Shown here in pieces: positions 9,202 to 16,348 of a stretch of DNA of 41,128 nt. Position 1 is the first letter of the stretch. Each line of letters opens with the position of its first letter. The position numbers and the translations under genes are program-made. Location: positions 1 to 41,128 of the forward strand of contig JAHHIE010000061.1 of the NCBI GenBank assembly GCA_019358945.1. The letters are read 5' to 3'. Under the pieces are notes generated by a model. It did no database searches. It was not told where the DNA came from and saw only the letters and a list, made by a program, of their open reading frames with translations. This DNA is from Stenomitos rutilans HA7619-LM2. GTDB lineage: Bacteria > Cyanobacteriota > Cyanobacteriia > Leptolyngbyales > Leptolyngbyaceae.

Positions 9202-9428
9202 GCAACGCACTCTCCGCTCAAGCAAATACTTCTACCCGTTGCGTTGATATCGCACTATTAAGCATGGGCTCAAAGCGGTGATCGCATAGCGACCCCATGT
9301 CTCTTTGACTCAGTGTGTTCGGCATAACCAGTGCGATCGCCTCACTCCATTGCCTGCGAGAGAGGACTTGCCAAAGCAATGCTTTTAGGATGGTTGCAGA
9401 CGCCGAACATCTTCAGGAATTACGGAAT

Positions 9429-9968
9429 ATGGCTCATCTAGTAGACAAGATTGAACGGTCTAATACGAACCCAAGAGACCCCAGAAACCGCGAGGTCGTT
9501 CACGCTGCCTGGGGTGATCCCCAAATTGGTAGCTTGGAAACGCCCATCAATGCGTCTGGGTTTTCTCGCGCTTTCATCAATAACCTGCCCGCCTATCGTC
9601 AAGGTTTGTCTCCTTTACGGCGCGGCCTTGAAATCGGTCTAGCGCATGGCTACTGGTTGTTGGGCCCCTTTGTGACCTTTAATCCGCTCCGGGATACAGC
9701 GGTTGGATCAATCACAGGGCTACTGGCTGCTGTTGGCCTGATTTTGATTGCGACACTAAGCATTTCACTGTATGCGGCCAGCAATCCTCCTTTCCCACTT
9801 GCTACGGTCACGGTTCCCAGTCCTCCAAAAGCTTTAGATAACTCTGAGGGGTGGAATGAATATGCTACAGGCTTTTTCCTCGGTGGAGTTGGCGGTGCCG
9901 TGTTTGCTTATGCCCTCCTCTCCAACATTGAGCTGTTCCAACAGTATTTAAGCTTTGTGGCTCAATAA
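9429..9968 (+). CDS. psaL: Photosystem I reaction centre subunit XI
   Basis: A 179-residue PsaL from the ATG at 9429, chosen because AGGA lies 10 nt upstream and the product then begins close to the family's conserved block. Diagnostic stretches are DPRNREVV, LETPINASGFSRAFINNLPA, RRGLEIGLAHGYWLLGPF and NPLRDTAVGSITGLLAAVG, followed by hydrophobic segments including GFFLGGVGGAVFAYALLSN. PsaL forms the trimer/tetramer contact domain of photosystem I in the thylakoid membrane. The frame is open back to 9315, with another ATG at 9390. psaI, a common partner, is not next to it. A 12-bp overlap with a longer upstream reading of rfbD is not real, because rfbD starts at 10153. Confidence 0.95.
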   Translation: MAHLVDKIERSNTNPRDPRNREVVHAAWGDPQIGSLETPINASGFSRAFINNLPAYRQGLSPLRRGLEIGLAHGYWLLGPFVTFNPLRDTAVGSITGLLAAVGLILIATLSISLYAASNPPFPLATVTVPSPPKALDNSEGWNEYATGFFLGGVGGAVFAYALLSNIELFQQYLSFVAQ

Positions 9969-10152
9969 CCTCTGTCATGCACTACTTTTCAACGAGAGGT
10001 ATTGTGTTGTAATTGTGAAGAAAAGTCTAGGGCAGTGCTGCTCTAGATTTTTCTTCTTTAAAGAAGCATTTTCAAGCACTCAGAAAGTGAAGCTGAGAGA
10101 GTATTTAGGTAAAGTAGCTCAAGCAGCACTTAACCCTTTTCCCCTTTACGAT

Positions 10153-11034
10153 ATGACCCGAATTTTGCTTACAGGTATCACCGGACAGGTTGGTCAGGAA
10201 CTCCAGCAAACCCTGGCTCCATTGGGAGAAGTCGTGAGCGTGGGGCGCGATCGCGTCGATTTTTCGCAACCAGAAGCGGTACAAGCGGTGATGGAAACGG
10301 TAAAACCCACGATCGTCATCAACTCGGCTGCCTATACCGCCGTCGATAAAGCCGAAAGCGAACCAGACCTCGCTAAGTTGGTGAATGCCGTTTCGCCTGG
10401 AATTCTCGCCAAAGCCGCAAACAGCATTGACGCGAGCTTAATCCACATCTCGACCGATTACGTGTTCGACGGCACTCACAGTTCCCCTTACCTGGAAACG
10501 GATGCCACCAATCCGCTTGGTGTGTATGGCTCGACCAAGCTAGCAGGGGAAGAAGCGGTACGGGCAGCGTGCGATCGCCATTTCATTATCCGTACTGCCT
10601 GGGTTTACGGTGTAAAGGGCAAAGGCAACTTTGTGAAAACAATGCTGCGCTTGGGAGCCGATCGTGAAGAACTGCGAGTTGTGACCGATCAAATTGGTGC
10701 CCCTACCTGGTCGAAAGATCTGGCAGGCGCAATCGCACAACTTGCCCCCCAACTCTCTGCCGATACCGCAGGCACCTATCACTACACCAACAGCGGGGTC
10801 TGTAGCTGGTATGATTTCGCCGTTGCCATCTTTGAAGAAGCTCACCAACTTGGCTTCCCACTCAAAATCCAACGCGTCGTCCCCATCACGACTCCCGAAT
10901 ACCCCACCCCCGCTAAACGTCCTGCCTTCTCTGTCCTCTCGCTCAAAAAAGTTTCCACTCTACTGGGAACCCATCCTCCCTACTGGCGAGACAGCTTACG
11001 CGAGATGTTAAAAGAACTGCGATCGAGCCTCTAA
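10153..11034 (+). CDS. rfbD: dTDP-4-dehydrorhamnose reductase
   Basis: From ATG 10153 this is a 293-residue extended SDR. It has the N-terminal nucleotide-binding motif LLTGITGQVGQEL, the INSAAYTAVDKAE block and the HISTDYVFDGT segment. The catalytic Tyr-x3-Lys occurs as YGSTKLAGE, with a later IIRTAWVYG and a C-terminal substrate region (DQIGAPTWSKDLA). It reduces dTDP-4-keto-L-rhamnose to dTDP-L-rhamnose, the sugar donor for surface polysaccharides. That fits the rhamnosyltransferase-like genes at 16.5-19.6 kb, although it is not adjacent to them and rfbA, B and C are not in the window. The frame is open another 66 codons upstream, but that part has no family similarity. Confidence 0.95.
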   Translation: MTRILLTGITGQVGQELQQTLAPLGEVVSVGRDRVDFSQPEAVQAVMETVKPTIVINSAAYTAVDKAESEPDLAKLVNAVSPGILAKAANSIDASLIHISTDYVFDGTHSSPYLETDATNPLGVYGSTKLAGEEAVRAACDRHFIIRTAWVYGVKGKGNFVKTMLRLGADREELRVVTDQIGAPTWSKDLAGAIAQLAPQLSADTAGTYHYTNSGVCSWYDFAVAIFEEAHQLGFPLKIQRVVPITTPEYPTPAKRPAFSVLSLKKVSTLLGTHPPYWRDSLREMLKELRSSL

Positions 11035-11064
11035 TCGCCTCTGCTAGTCTATAAACTTTTAGTG

Positions 11065-11152
11065 ATCTAACGCTCCAATTGAGCGGCTGCCAGTAACTTT
11101 TGCTGCAACACTGACTAAGTTTGTTCAGTCCGCTCCAATTGGGTTGTTATGC
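11065..11152 (-). other. attC-like recombination site A
   Basis: Read on the minus strand, the site begins with R'' GCATAAC (11152-11146) and ends with R' GTTAGAT (11071-11065), which fits the integron core GTTRRRY. The flanking arms (CCAATTGGAGCGG and CCGCTCAATTGG) pair, with one extra base in the 5' arm (plus 11135/11136) and a mismatched spacer next to the R boxes. This is the layout of integron attC sites: R box, unpaired spacer, L box with an extrahelical base, variable terminal structure. It lies 24 nt past the stop of the toxin gene. Confidence 0.75.
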
Positions 11153-11176
11153 TGCGTCTCCGCCGATCGCCTCAAA

Positions 11177-11446
11177 CTACATCCGTTTTAGCAATTCATC
11201 GTACTCATCGTGTGTGCCAATCCAATACCAGTAAATATGGTCGGCTTCCAACAAACCTAGAACACGATAATTGATACTGACACGAGCAGAATAAATTGGT
11301 TGCTTCTGGCTGACTCGCTTGAACTGAAGACTCGGATAATAAGGATCTTCCTGCCAAAGGGCGTAAGCTTTACCGGCTTGTTCCTGAACTGATACAGGCA
11401 GATCAACTAGCCGCTTGCGAAATGACTTTGTGACACTTGATTTCAT
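11177..11446 (-). CDS. RelE/ParE-superfamily toxin
   Basis: An 89-residue basic protein with the RelE/ParE fold pattern: an N-terminal helix pair (SFRKRLVDLPVSVQEQAGKA), a central SLQFKRVSQKQPIYSARVS strand region and the C-terminal INYRVLGLLEADHIYWYWIG strands ending in HDEYDELLKRM. Members are mRNA interferases or gyrase poisons neutralised by a small antitoxin. Its start codon overlaps the stop of the upstream antitoxin gene by 4 nt (ATGA), so the two are translationally coupled. The attC-like site A lies just beyond its stop, making this pair the end of a cassette. Toxin-antitoxin genes are common passengers in sedentary integron arrays. Confidence 0.85.
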   Translation of the reverse strand: MKSSVTKSFRKRLVDLPVSVQEQAGKAYALWQEDPYYPSLQFKRVSQKQPIYSARVSINYRVLGLLEADHIYWYWIGTHDEYDELLKRM

Positions 11447-11673
11447 TTTTGGGTTGGGAAGACCTCATCAAGTGGAACAGTTTCTCCTGCCGCGATCTCC
11501 TGCCGCACCATTGCCGCCATCTGATCCCATTGATCATCTGTTGTGGCAGCAAAACTAGTTTCCCATTTTTGCTCATCTTGCAACTCTGCCAAAAATCGAG
11601 CCGCAATTGCATCTTGCTGATCAGGCGGGAGTCTTTGGATTTGGGCGATCACCTGTTGGAGAAGTTCAGTCAT
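11443..11673 (-). CDS. Antitoxin of the RelE/ParE-type module
   Basis: A 76-residue acidic protein: N-terminal MTELLQQVIAQIQRLPPDQQ and AIAARFLAEL, then a flexible acidic tail (AAGETVPLDEVFPTQK). This layout is typical of small cyanobacterial antitoxins encoded directly before a RelE/ParE toxin. The N-terminal helices probably dimerise and the C-terminal part probably wraps the toxin. No ribbon-helix-helix or MazE-type DNA-binding motif is plain, so autoregulation is uncertain. It is the first gene of the pair and overlaps the toxin start by 4 nt. It is separated by 45 nt from the DUF6896-like gene upstream on the same strand. Confidence 0.8.
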   Translation of the reverse strand: MTELLQQVIAQIQRLPPDQQDAIAARFLAELQDEQKWETSFAATTDDQWDQMAAMVRQEIAAGETVPLDEVFPTQK

Positions 11674-11718
11674 GGCTTAACAACAGTAAACAATGCAATT
11701 TTATACAGCTTCTTCATT

Positions 11719-12135
11719 CTACTCATTTCGTTTCAAATAATACAAAATGTAATCTGATTTGTGAAACAGACCTTTAGATTCTGCTTCGGCGAACACAGCC
11801 TCTAATACCTCTTCATCCTGAAACTCCGGAAAATTCTGTGTTCCTCTCTCCACAAATTCATACAGACGCCATACGTCAAACCCATCAATTTGCCCTTCTT
11901 GACCAAAATCCCAATCTACTCTTCCTGATGGCAAATGCACACAGCATCCATACCCATGAAGAAAATAGGAAATCTGCTTATCAGGATCTAGATATCCGCT
12001 CTGTGGAATTCCTGACGATTGCCATTCTAGAAGATGTTGAGGTTGTTTTAATCCTTTGTAATACTCAAACAGTTCAATCGCTTCTTGTACCCTATTTTGG
12101 TATTCATGAATTAATTGGATAAGTCGTTCTATCAT
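11719..12135 (-). CDS. DUF6896-like hypothetical protein
   Basis: A 138-residue soluble protein. The central block HGYGCCVHLPSGRVDWDFGQ followed by EGQIDGFDVWRLYEFVE matches what I recall of the DUF6896 domain, a small family found next to toxins and in accessory regions and possibly an immunity protein (uncertain). The N-terminal helix LIQLIHEYQNRVQEAIELFE and the C-terminal FAEAESKGLFHKSDYILYYL are amphipathic. No catalytic motif is visible. It sits upstream of the toxin-antitoxin pair in the same orientation and within the same attC-bounded unit (sites B to A). It has no attC of its own, so it and the pair may form one cassette. Confidence 0.6.
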   Translation of the reverse strand: MIERLIQLIHEYQNRVQEAIELFEYYKGLKQPQHLLEWQSSGIPQSGYLDPDKQISYFLHGYGCCVHLPSGRVDWDFGQEGQIDGFDVWRLYEFVERGTQNFPEFQDEEVLEAVFAEAESKGLFHKSDYILYYLKRNE

Positions 12136-12249
12136 TCACAAGTTAATTCAACTGTTCAACAATGTCAGGCTTTGTTCATTTCCTTGTGCTTTCAGTTCTT
12201 GTGTAAGGAGCAAAGCCCCTCAAAGAAATTCCGCACCGATTGCCCAGCA

Positions 12250-12336
12250 GCATAACGTTCCCAACCAGCGGCGGCAGATAACCTCAAACTTAGCACCAGC
12301 GGCTTTCGTCCGTCCGCTACGTTGGGGTTGTTATGC
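12250..12336 (-). other. attC-like recombination site B
   Basis: Minus-strand R'' GCATAAC (12336-12330) and R' GTTATGC (12256-12250) flank arms CCCCAACGTAGCGG and CCGCTGGTTGGG, which pair around one extra base near plus 12319. The stop codon of the HxlR gene (12317-12319) falls inside the site, as often happens in integron cassettes. The design matches sites A, C and D although the arm sequence differs, so the similarity is structural and not a simple copied repeat. Confidence 0.72.
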
Positions 12337-12664
12337 TGCCGCAATCAACATCCATCTCACGCTGCAACTCTGCAATTGCATCCAAGATCGAAATGAAGCG
12401 TCGCCCAAAATTAGTGAGTTTGTATTCAACCCGTGGTGGAACCTCTGGATAAGAGAATTTCTCCAGAATGCCAAAGTTAACCATTTTACTTAGGCAATCA
12501 TTTTGAACTTTTGTTGTGAGTCCATCAATAGAGCGTGTAATCGCCCCAGGACGATCGACCCCCTGACAAATCAGGGTCAAAATTTGCATTGACCACTTAC
12601 AACCAACAATGTACTCCACCATTGCGGCGGCTGAAGTATTTTTTCTGGTTTGCTTCCCATTCAT
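12317..12664 (-). CDS. HxlR-family transcriptional regulator
   Basis: A 115-residue winged-helix protein. The family pattern is visible: YIVGCKWSMQILTLICQGVD, then the recognition region RSIDGLTTKVQNDCLSKMVN, the FGILEKFSYPEVPPRVEYKLT wing and NFGRRFISILDAIAEL. HxlR regulators respond to reactive carbonyls, oxidants or other small molecules and often control the gene divergent to them. Here the divergent neighbour is the SDR gene at 12815, with 150 nt between the two starts, so this is its likely target (inference). The gene ends within attC-like site B. The first residues (MNGKQTRKNTSAAAM) are basic and probably flexible. Confidence 0.9.
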   Translation of the reverse strand: MNGKQTRKNTSAAAMVEYIVGCKWSMQILTLICQGVDRPGAITRSIDGLTTKVQNDCLSKMVNFGILEKFSYPEVPPRVEYKLTNFGRRFISILDAIAELQREMDVDCGSITTPT

Positions 12665-12814
12665 GATGTAGTCTAAATTTTTCCTAGATTCCGCCTCAAT
12701 TTCTACCCAAAAGTGCCTACCTTACTGAACGGTACATGCTTCCTAACCCAATTGAAGCTTGGTTAATATGCTTGCTGAAAGCACGTTACTCCCAAACTTT
12801 ATAGGAACGCAACC

Positions 12815-13591
12815 ATGTACCAGGAATTCAAGCATCGGCAAGCATTAGTTATTGGTGGAAGTAGTGGCATTGGACAGGCGGTTGCAGAAATTCTATTAAA
12901 TTATGAAACATTTGTAACTGTCGTTGCTCGCAATTCTGAAAAGCTTCAGGCAGCCTTACCCCATCTGGAGCAGTTGGGTAACGTTCAGGGATGGCAAGCA
13001 GACATCAGCGATCGCCAGGAGACATCTCGCCTTGTGGAGCGCATTGCAACCGAGTTACCAGATGTGCATTACCTTATCAATTCTGCTGGCGTTTTTCTGC
13101 CAAAGACCTTTCTTGACCACTCTGAGGCAGACTACGATCGCTACCTCAACATCAATCATGGAACCTTTTTTGCTACCCAACAAGCTGTCCGTAATATGGT
13201 TCAGCATGGGCACGGTGGTGCAATTGTCAACATTGGCTCAATGTGGGCACATCAAGCTGTTCTGGCTACCCCCTCTTCTGCTTACTCAATGGCAAAAGCA
13301 GGTTTACACTCTCTCACACAGCATTTGGCAATGGAACTGGCACAGTATCAAATTCGTGTTAATGCTGTTGCCCCGGCAGTGGTGGAAACGCCTATTTATG
13401 GAGCTTTTATCAAACCAGAGGAAATTCACACGACGCTACAAGGCTTCAATAGCTTTCATCCAATTGGGCGGGTTGGAAAACCGATTGATGTTGCGGGGGC
13501 TGTGACTTTTTTACTCTCCGATCAAGCTTCTTGGGTTACTGGAGCGACATGGGATGTAGATGGTGGAGTCATGGCTGGGCGTAATACCTGA
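12815..13591 (+). CDS. Short-chain dehydrogenase/reductase (SDR)
   Basis: A 258-residue classical SDR. The cofactor loop [14 protein letters not shown] is at residues 14-27 and INSAG stands in for the NNAG motif. The catalytic Ser lies in [11 protein letters not shown], the Tyr-x3-Lys is [11 protein letters not shown], and the C-terminal end has the family's [14 protein letters not shown]. It should carry out NAD(P)-dependent oxidation or reduction of an alcohol or carbonyl; the substrate is unknown. ATG 12815 directly starts the Rossmann fold. It is divergent from the HxlR regulator and is the only gene in the cassette array on the plus strand, so the pair looks acquired as one unit. Its stop is about 54 nt from attC-like site C. 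Confidence 0.93.
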   Translation: MYQEFKHRQALVIGGSSGIGQAVAEILLNYETFVTVVARNSEKLQAALPHLEQLGNVQGWQADISDRQETSRLVERIATELPDVHYLINSAGVFLPKTFLDHSEADYDRYLNINHGTFFATQQAVRNMVQHGHGGAIVNIGSMWAHQAVLATPSSAYSMAKAGLHSLTQHLAMELAQYQIRVNAVAPAVVETPIYGAFIKPEEIHTTLQGFNSFHPIGRVGKPIDVAGAVTFLLSDQASWVTGATWDVDGGVMAGRNT

Positions 13592-13644
13592 TGTTGAGCG
13601 CTAACAGGCAATCTTCAAACATCTGTCCCTACCGAGGACTTGCA

Positions 13645-13728
13645 GCATAACGGTGAAGATGAGCGGCGGCAAATAGAGCCGAAACGAAGCGAAAAAACTT
13701 TATTCGCCGCTCCATCGCATTGTTAGAC
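13645..13728 (-). other. attC-like recombination site C
   Basis: Minus-strand R'' GTCTAAC (13728-13722), a perfect match to RYYYAAC, and R' GTTATGC (13651-13645). The arms GATGGAGCGGCG and CGCCGCTCATC pair with one extra base in the 5' arm (plus 13712/13713). The unpaired spacer beside the R boxes is longer than in the other sites. It lies 29 nt past the stop of the aspartic protease gene. Confidence 0.75.
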
Positions 13729-13757
13729 CGCGCCTCATCGATCGTCTTTGCACACAA

Positions 13758-14126
13758 TCACAGTGCTTCAATCTTGACGATACCTCCCTCAACGTTATCG
13801 ACCTGCAATCGATATCCGCGAAGTATTGCCAATCCTAGTAGGGGTTCCGTCTCTGATTCGGCAATATCGATCGAGCGGTACTGACCATCCCAGATTACGA
13901 TTCCGGTGTAAAAGTCAAACAGGGTTTTGCTGCCATCCCCCAATGTCGCCATATTGGAAGTCCTCCAAGACAATCCAAGACGAACAATTATTTCAGAGGG
14001 CAAAGACAAGAATCCATCAAATCCGGTGTCAATCACGGTATTGACGAATTCTCGTTGCTCATTCGAGTTTCCGAGCACAAGGGAAAGCGTTAGTTCATAA
14101 CGGGAATTAACAACTCCATGAATCAT
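13758..14126 (-). CDS. Clan AA (retropepsin-like) aspartic protease
   Basis: From ATG 14126 this is a 122-residue protein. It carries the hydrophobic-Asp-Thr-Gly signature of aspartic proteases (NTVIDTGFDGFLSLPSEII) and the second conserved region EPLLGLAILRGYRLQVDN near the end. Like retropepsins it has a single Asp-Thr-Gly per chain and should act as a homodimer. The function in bacteria is not established. Its ATG overlaps the stop of the upstream 90-residue gene by one base (TAATG), so the two are coupled. The frame is open 22 codons further upstream to 14192, but those residues come from the overlap and are not conserved protease sequence. attC-like site C follows. Confidence 0.85.
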   Translation of the reverse strand: MIHGVVNSRYELTLSLVLGNSNEQREFVNTVIDTGFDGFLSLPSEIIVRLGLSWRTSNMATLGDGSKTLFDFYTGIVIWDGQYRSIDIAESETEPLLGLAILRGYRLQVDNVEGGIVKIEAL

Positions 14127-14398
14127 TAATCCTTCTTCAGACTCCTCGCTCCAAAATGATAGACAGCGCTGTGCCCAATCCGCAGCGTCCAAGGTTGAGC
14201 ATCAGGCTGACGCTCAAAGAGTCGATCGGTTGCACCCATTACCGTTTCATCGACCTCAAACTCTCCGGTTTCAATGTCGATCGCCACAATTTTGCTATCG
14301 TTGTCTGCTTCGACCTGCTGCCGAATGCCAGATTCATAGAGTTCTTGACCTCGTCGAGCCAACTCCTCCTTGCTATAACGTCTTTGCCGAACTGTCAT
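14126..14398 (-). CDS. Small partner protein of the aspartic protease
   Basis: A 90-residue protein: an N-terminal charged helix (RYSKEELARRGQELYESGIRQ), then KIVAIDIETGEFEVDETVMGA and a C-terminal WTLRIGHSAVYHFGAR. I recall this small protein as a frequent upstream neighbour of clan AA protease genes in cyanobacteria; no function is known. The size, the basic N-terminus, the order (small protein first) and the one-base TAATG overlap resemble a toxin-antitoxin operon. Whether it binds, regulates or is cleaved by the protease is inference. Upstream is a low-complexity stretch with no clear promoter. Confidence 0.7.
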   Translation of the reverse strand: MTVRQRRYSKEELARRGQELYESGIRQQVEADNDSKIVAIDIETGEFEVDETVMGATDRLFERQPDAQPWTLRIGHSAVYHFGARSLKKD

Positions 14399-14547
14399 AG
14401 GCTTGACCTCATTTTAACTGTACCTCTTTATTTTAGCTTTAGCTATATTGCGCTGTCGCTAACACGTCCTACGCGATCGGAGATCGCACTGCAAGGTCGG
14501 CGATTGTAATCAACAGAGTGATTTTAGAGAGCTTAAGAGCTAGAGAA

Positions 14548-15157
14548 TCAATTACTAGTTGAAATCGCTCGGAGTAAGATTGAAATCTCATTATTAAGTG
14601 CGGTAATCTCCTCTTGAATACTCATCGCTCTTGGTCCTAGTCCAGGAGCTCCGCCAGATTTTTCACCTGAAACTTCAGCCTGAAGTTGTTGTTGAAGCTG
14701 TTTGACTAGGTTCTATTTTTTACTAACAAGATCTTTCAACTTTTGGTTGTCAGACAGATTGGCTGCCGCCGCTAAAGGTAACTGTTGTGCTTGTTGAGCC
14801 TGAAGAAAATTTAGTGATTCTAACAAGTTATCACCATTTGGGTATGCAACCTTAAAAGCAAGAAGCAAGTTACCGTTGGCGTTCTTTATCTCTTTCATTC
14901 AGTATTTCTTTTAATGCAGCAAACCGTACTGACGAAATCTGTGTTTGAGATGATTCACGCCTCAGTATTGACTCTGGACTCTGTATCCAAAAGAAAACAA
15001 ATACTCCCCCAGCAAAAGCAAGTATGGTCTTAACAGCCTCAAAGACAGTATTAAAATGGACACTTTGCCTTTCAGCTTTGAGCTTAGAAATCTCCTCCCT
15101 GAGCTTTTGGTTTTCTAGACTTTCCATATCGTACTTAACTATGAAACTAAGCAACAA
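14548..15157 (-). pseudogene. Broken coiled-coil/membrane protein gene (frameshift plus nonsense codon)
   Basis: Three reading segments on the minus strand join into one protein of about 200 residues. Segment 1 (15157-14870) has a coiled coil (ENQKLREEISKLKAE) and one membrane span (ILAFAGGVFVFFWIQS), ending ALKEILNERDKERQR. A frameshift near 14870-14885 leads into segment 2 (NLLLAFKVAYPNGDNLLESL to KDLVSKK). This stops at an in-frame TAG (14713-14715), yet the same frame continues with LVKQLQQQLQAEVSGEK and SIQEEITALNNEISILLRAI to a TGA at 14548-14550. A single CAG-to-TAG change would explain the nonsense codon. The function is unknown; the shape suggests a membrane-anchored coiled-coil protein. 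It lies between attC-like sites D and C and has no site of its own. Confidence 0.65.
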
Positions 15158-15177
15158 TCTGTAACTACTAAAATGCT

Positions 15178-15263
15178 GTCTAACGTTCCGGCTGAGCGGC
15201 TGTAATCAATCTTTGTAACGCAGCCAAGATTCTCGGTAGTCTGCTCCAGCCGGGTTGTTATCT
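15178..15263 (-). other. attC-like recombination site D
   Basis: Minus-strand R'' AGATAAC (15263-15257) and R' GTTAGAC (15184-15178, exact GTTRRRY). The arms CCCGGCTGGAGCAG and CCGCTCAGCCGG pair with one extra base in the 5' arm (plus 15246/15247). The TAA stop of the GNAT gene (15258-15260) is inside R''. Sites A and D share arm length, extra-base position and spacer layout while differing in arm sequence. Confidence 0.78.
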
Positions 15264-15770
15264 CGCTGGCAAAGACTCTGCCAACTTCAACACATATCGC
15301 CAATACTGTATTCCAAAATGGCGAGGCAAATCAATCTCTTGTTTAAATCCCAGCTTCTCATATATCTGCCTTGCGGCTGCCATTAACTCGCTCGTATGCA
15401 GCCCAACCACTTCCGCTTTGTCTTGCTTCGCTCGATGAATGCACTCTAAACTGAGTTGCTGTCCGATTCCTTGACCTCGGTGCCGGGGCGATACCGCTAG
15501 CATCCGCAACGATGCCCACTCTGGCGAAAACAGACGACTATCGGATGCTCCAGGAGGATGATAAACAACCGACCCGACTAACTCTTGATCCTGTTTGGCA
15601 ACGATCAATTGTCCCTGTTTCGCTATCTCTGCCATGTTGGATAAGCTAGATCGCATGATCTCCCAGTTGTCCAAGGTCAGGGCGTGAGAATATTCGCGAT
15701 ATGCTTCTACAGTTAGCAATGCAACATCATCAACCTCTTGAGCAAGAGCATCACGAATAATCACTGCCAT
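15258..15770 (-). CDS. GNAT-family N-acetyltransferase
   Basis: A 170-residue protein with the GNAT fold order. The acetyl-CoA pyrophosphate-binding motif is RHRGQGIGQQLSLECI (R/QxxGxG/A), preceded by the strand WASLRMLAVSP and followed by VVGLHTSELMAAARQIYEKLGF. It transfers an acetyl group from acetyl-CoA to an amine; the acceptor is unknown. GNATs are frequent in integron cassettes, some giving antibiotic resistance, but nothing here points to a particular drug. Its stop codon is embedded in attC-like site D, which supports cassette status. It is the outermost cassette gene seen; no further attC is clear upstream. Confidence 0.9.
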   Translation of the reverse strand: MAVIIRDALAQEVDDVALLTVEAYREYSHALTLDNWEIMRSSLSNMAEIAKQGQLIVAKQDQELVGSVVYHPPGASDSRLFSPEWASLRMLAVSPRHRGQGIGQQLSLECIHRAKQDKAEVVGLHTSELMAAARQIYEKLGFKQEIDLPRHFGIQYWRYVLKLAESLPAR

Positions 15771-16200
15771 AAGAATTAGTTCTCCTTCGAGCGAATCGAC
15801 CTCAATCTAATTCTGATTGCTTGACCGAATCTTGTGCAAACAACTACCTCACCAATAATCTTGCCGATCCTATAACTTTAGACACCAATCGTTCTCTTTC
15901 AAACTGTACCCGCCCGACTAAACGAAGCGAGATAACTATTATTAGACTGAAAGTTTCTGCCTAAGATCCCATAGTGGGTGGATAGACGGAACGATTTGGC
16001 ATAACATCTCAGATTTAGTACATAGGTAGAGTCTTTCCGCATAATATCCGGTTAACGGTAGCTAAACAGAATCCTTCCGCATGTTTCTAGATTTCTGTGG
16101 GGGTGAGCGGTCTGCGCTAGACGATCGCAGTATGTACAACGTTGCTGACATAGCAGGAGACGATCGCACAGATGGTTGGCAATTGTAAAACCCTAAACAA
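15771..16200. other. Intergenic region, no gene recognised
   Basis: The stretch has short repeated pieces (TCTTTCCGCATAAT near 16032 and TCCTTCCGCATG near 16072). No coding frame or attC-like site was convincing here. Confidence 0.4.
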
Positions 16201-16295
16201 CTATAGCGATCCCATTTGGATTGTGAGAAAGGATTCCAGTGGAATCCTTTCTCACAAAGCCTCTCAATCTCACAAATGATTTAGGACTGCTATAG
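16201..16295. mobile_element. MITE-like inverted-repeat element
   Basis: The ends CTATAGC and GCTATAG are inverted, and the flanking ~28 nt (around ATTGTGAGA and TCTCACAAAT) are imperfect inverted repeats. Nested inside is a perfect 17-bp stem (16221-16237 with 16241-16257, loop AGT). About 95 bp, no coding capacity. It looks like the small non-autonomous repeats that are numerous in filamentous cyanobacteria. No clear target duplication is seen. Confidence 0.55.
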
Positions 16296-16348
16296 TACTG
16301 AGTAAGCAATAATTAGGTAGAGCCTTGTTATGTGTGAACGCGATCGCC

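Noticed and set aside
12924-13505. 193-codon frame inside the SDR gene
   Set aside because: It is the +1 frame of a well-conserved SDR and shows no family features.
14400-14547. attC-like site after the broken coiled-coil gene
   Set aside because: A CTAAC box is present, but there is no GTTRRRY partner with paired arms at a suitable distance.
15860-15945. Fifth attC-like site upstream of the GNAT gene
   Set aside because: TATAAC and AGATAAC boxes occur, but no matching arms or extra-base architecture could be drawn.
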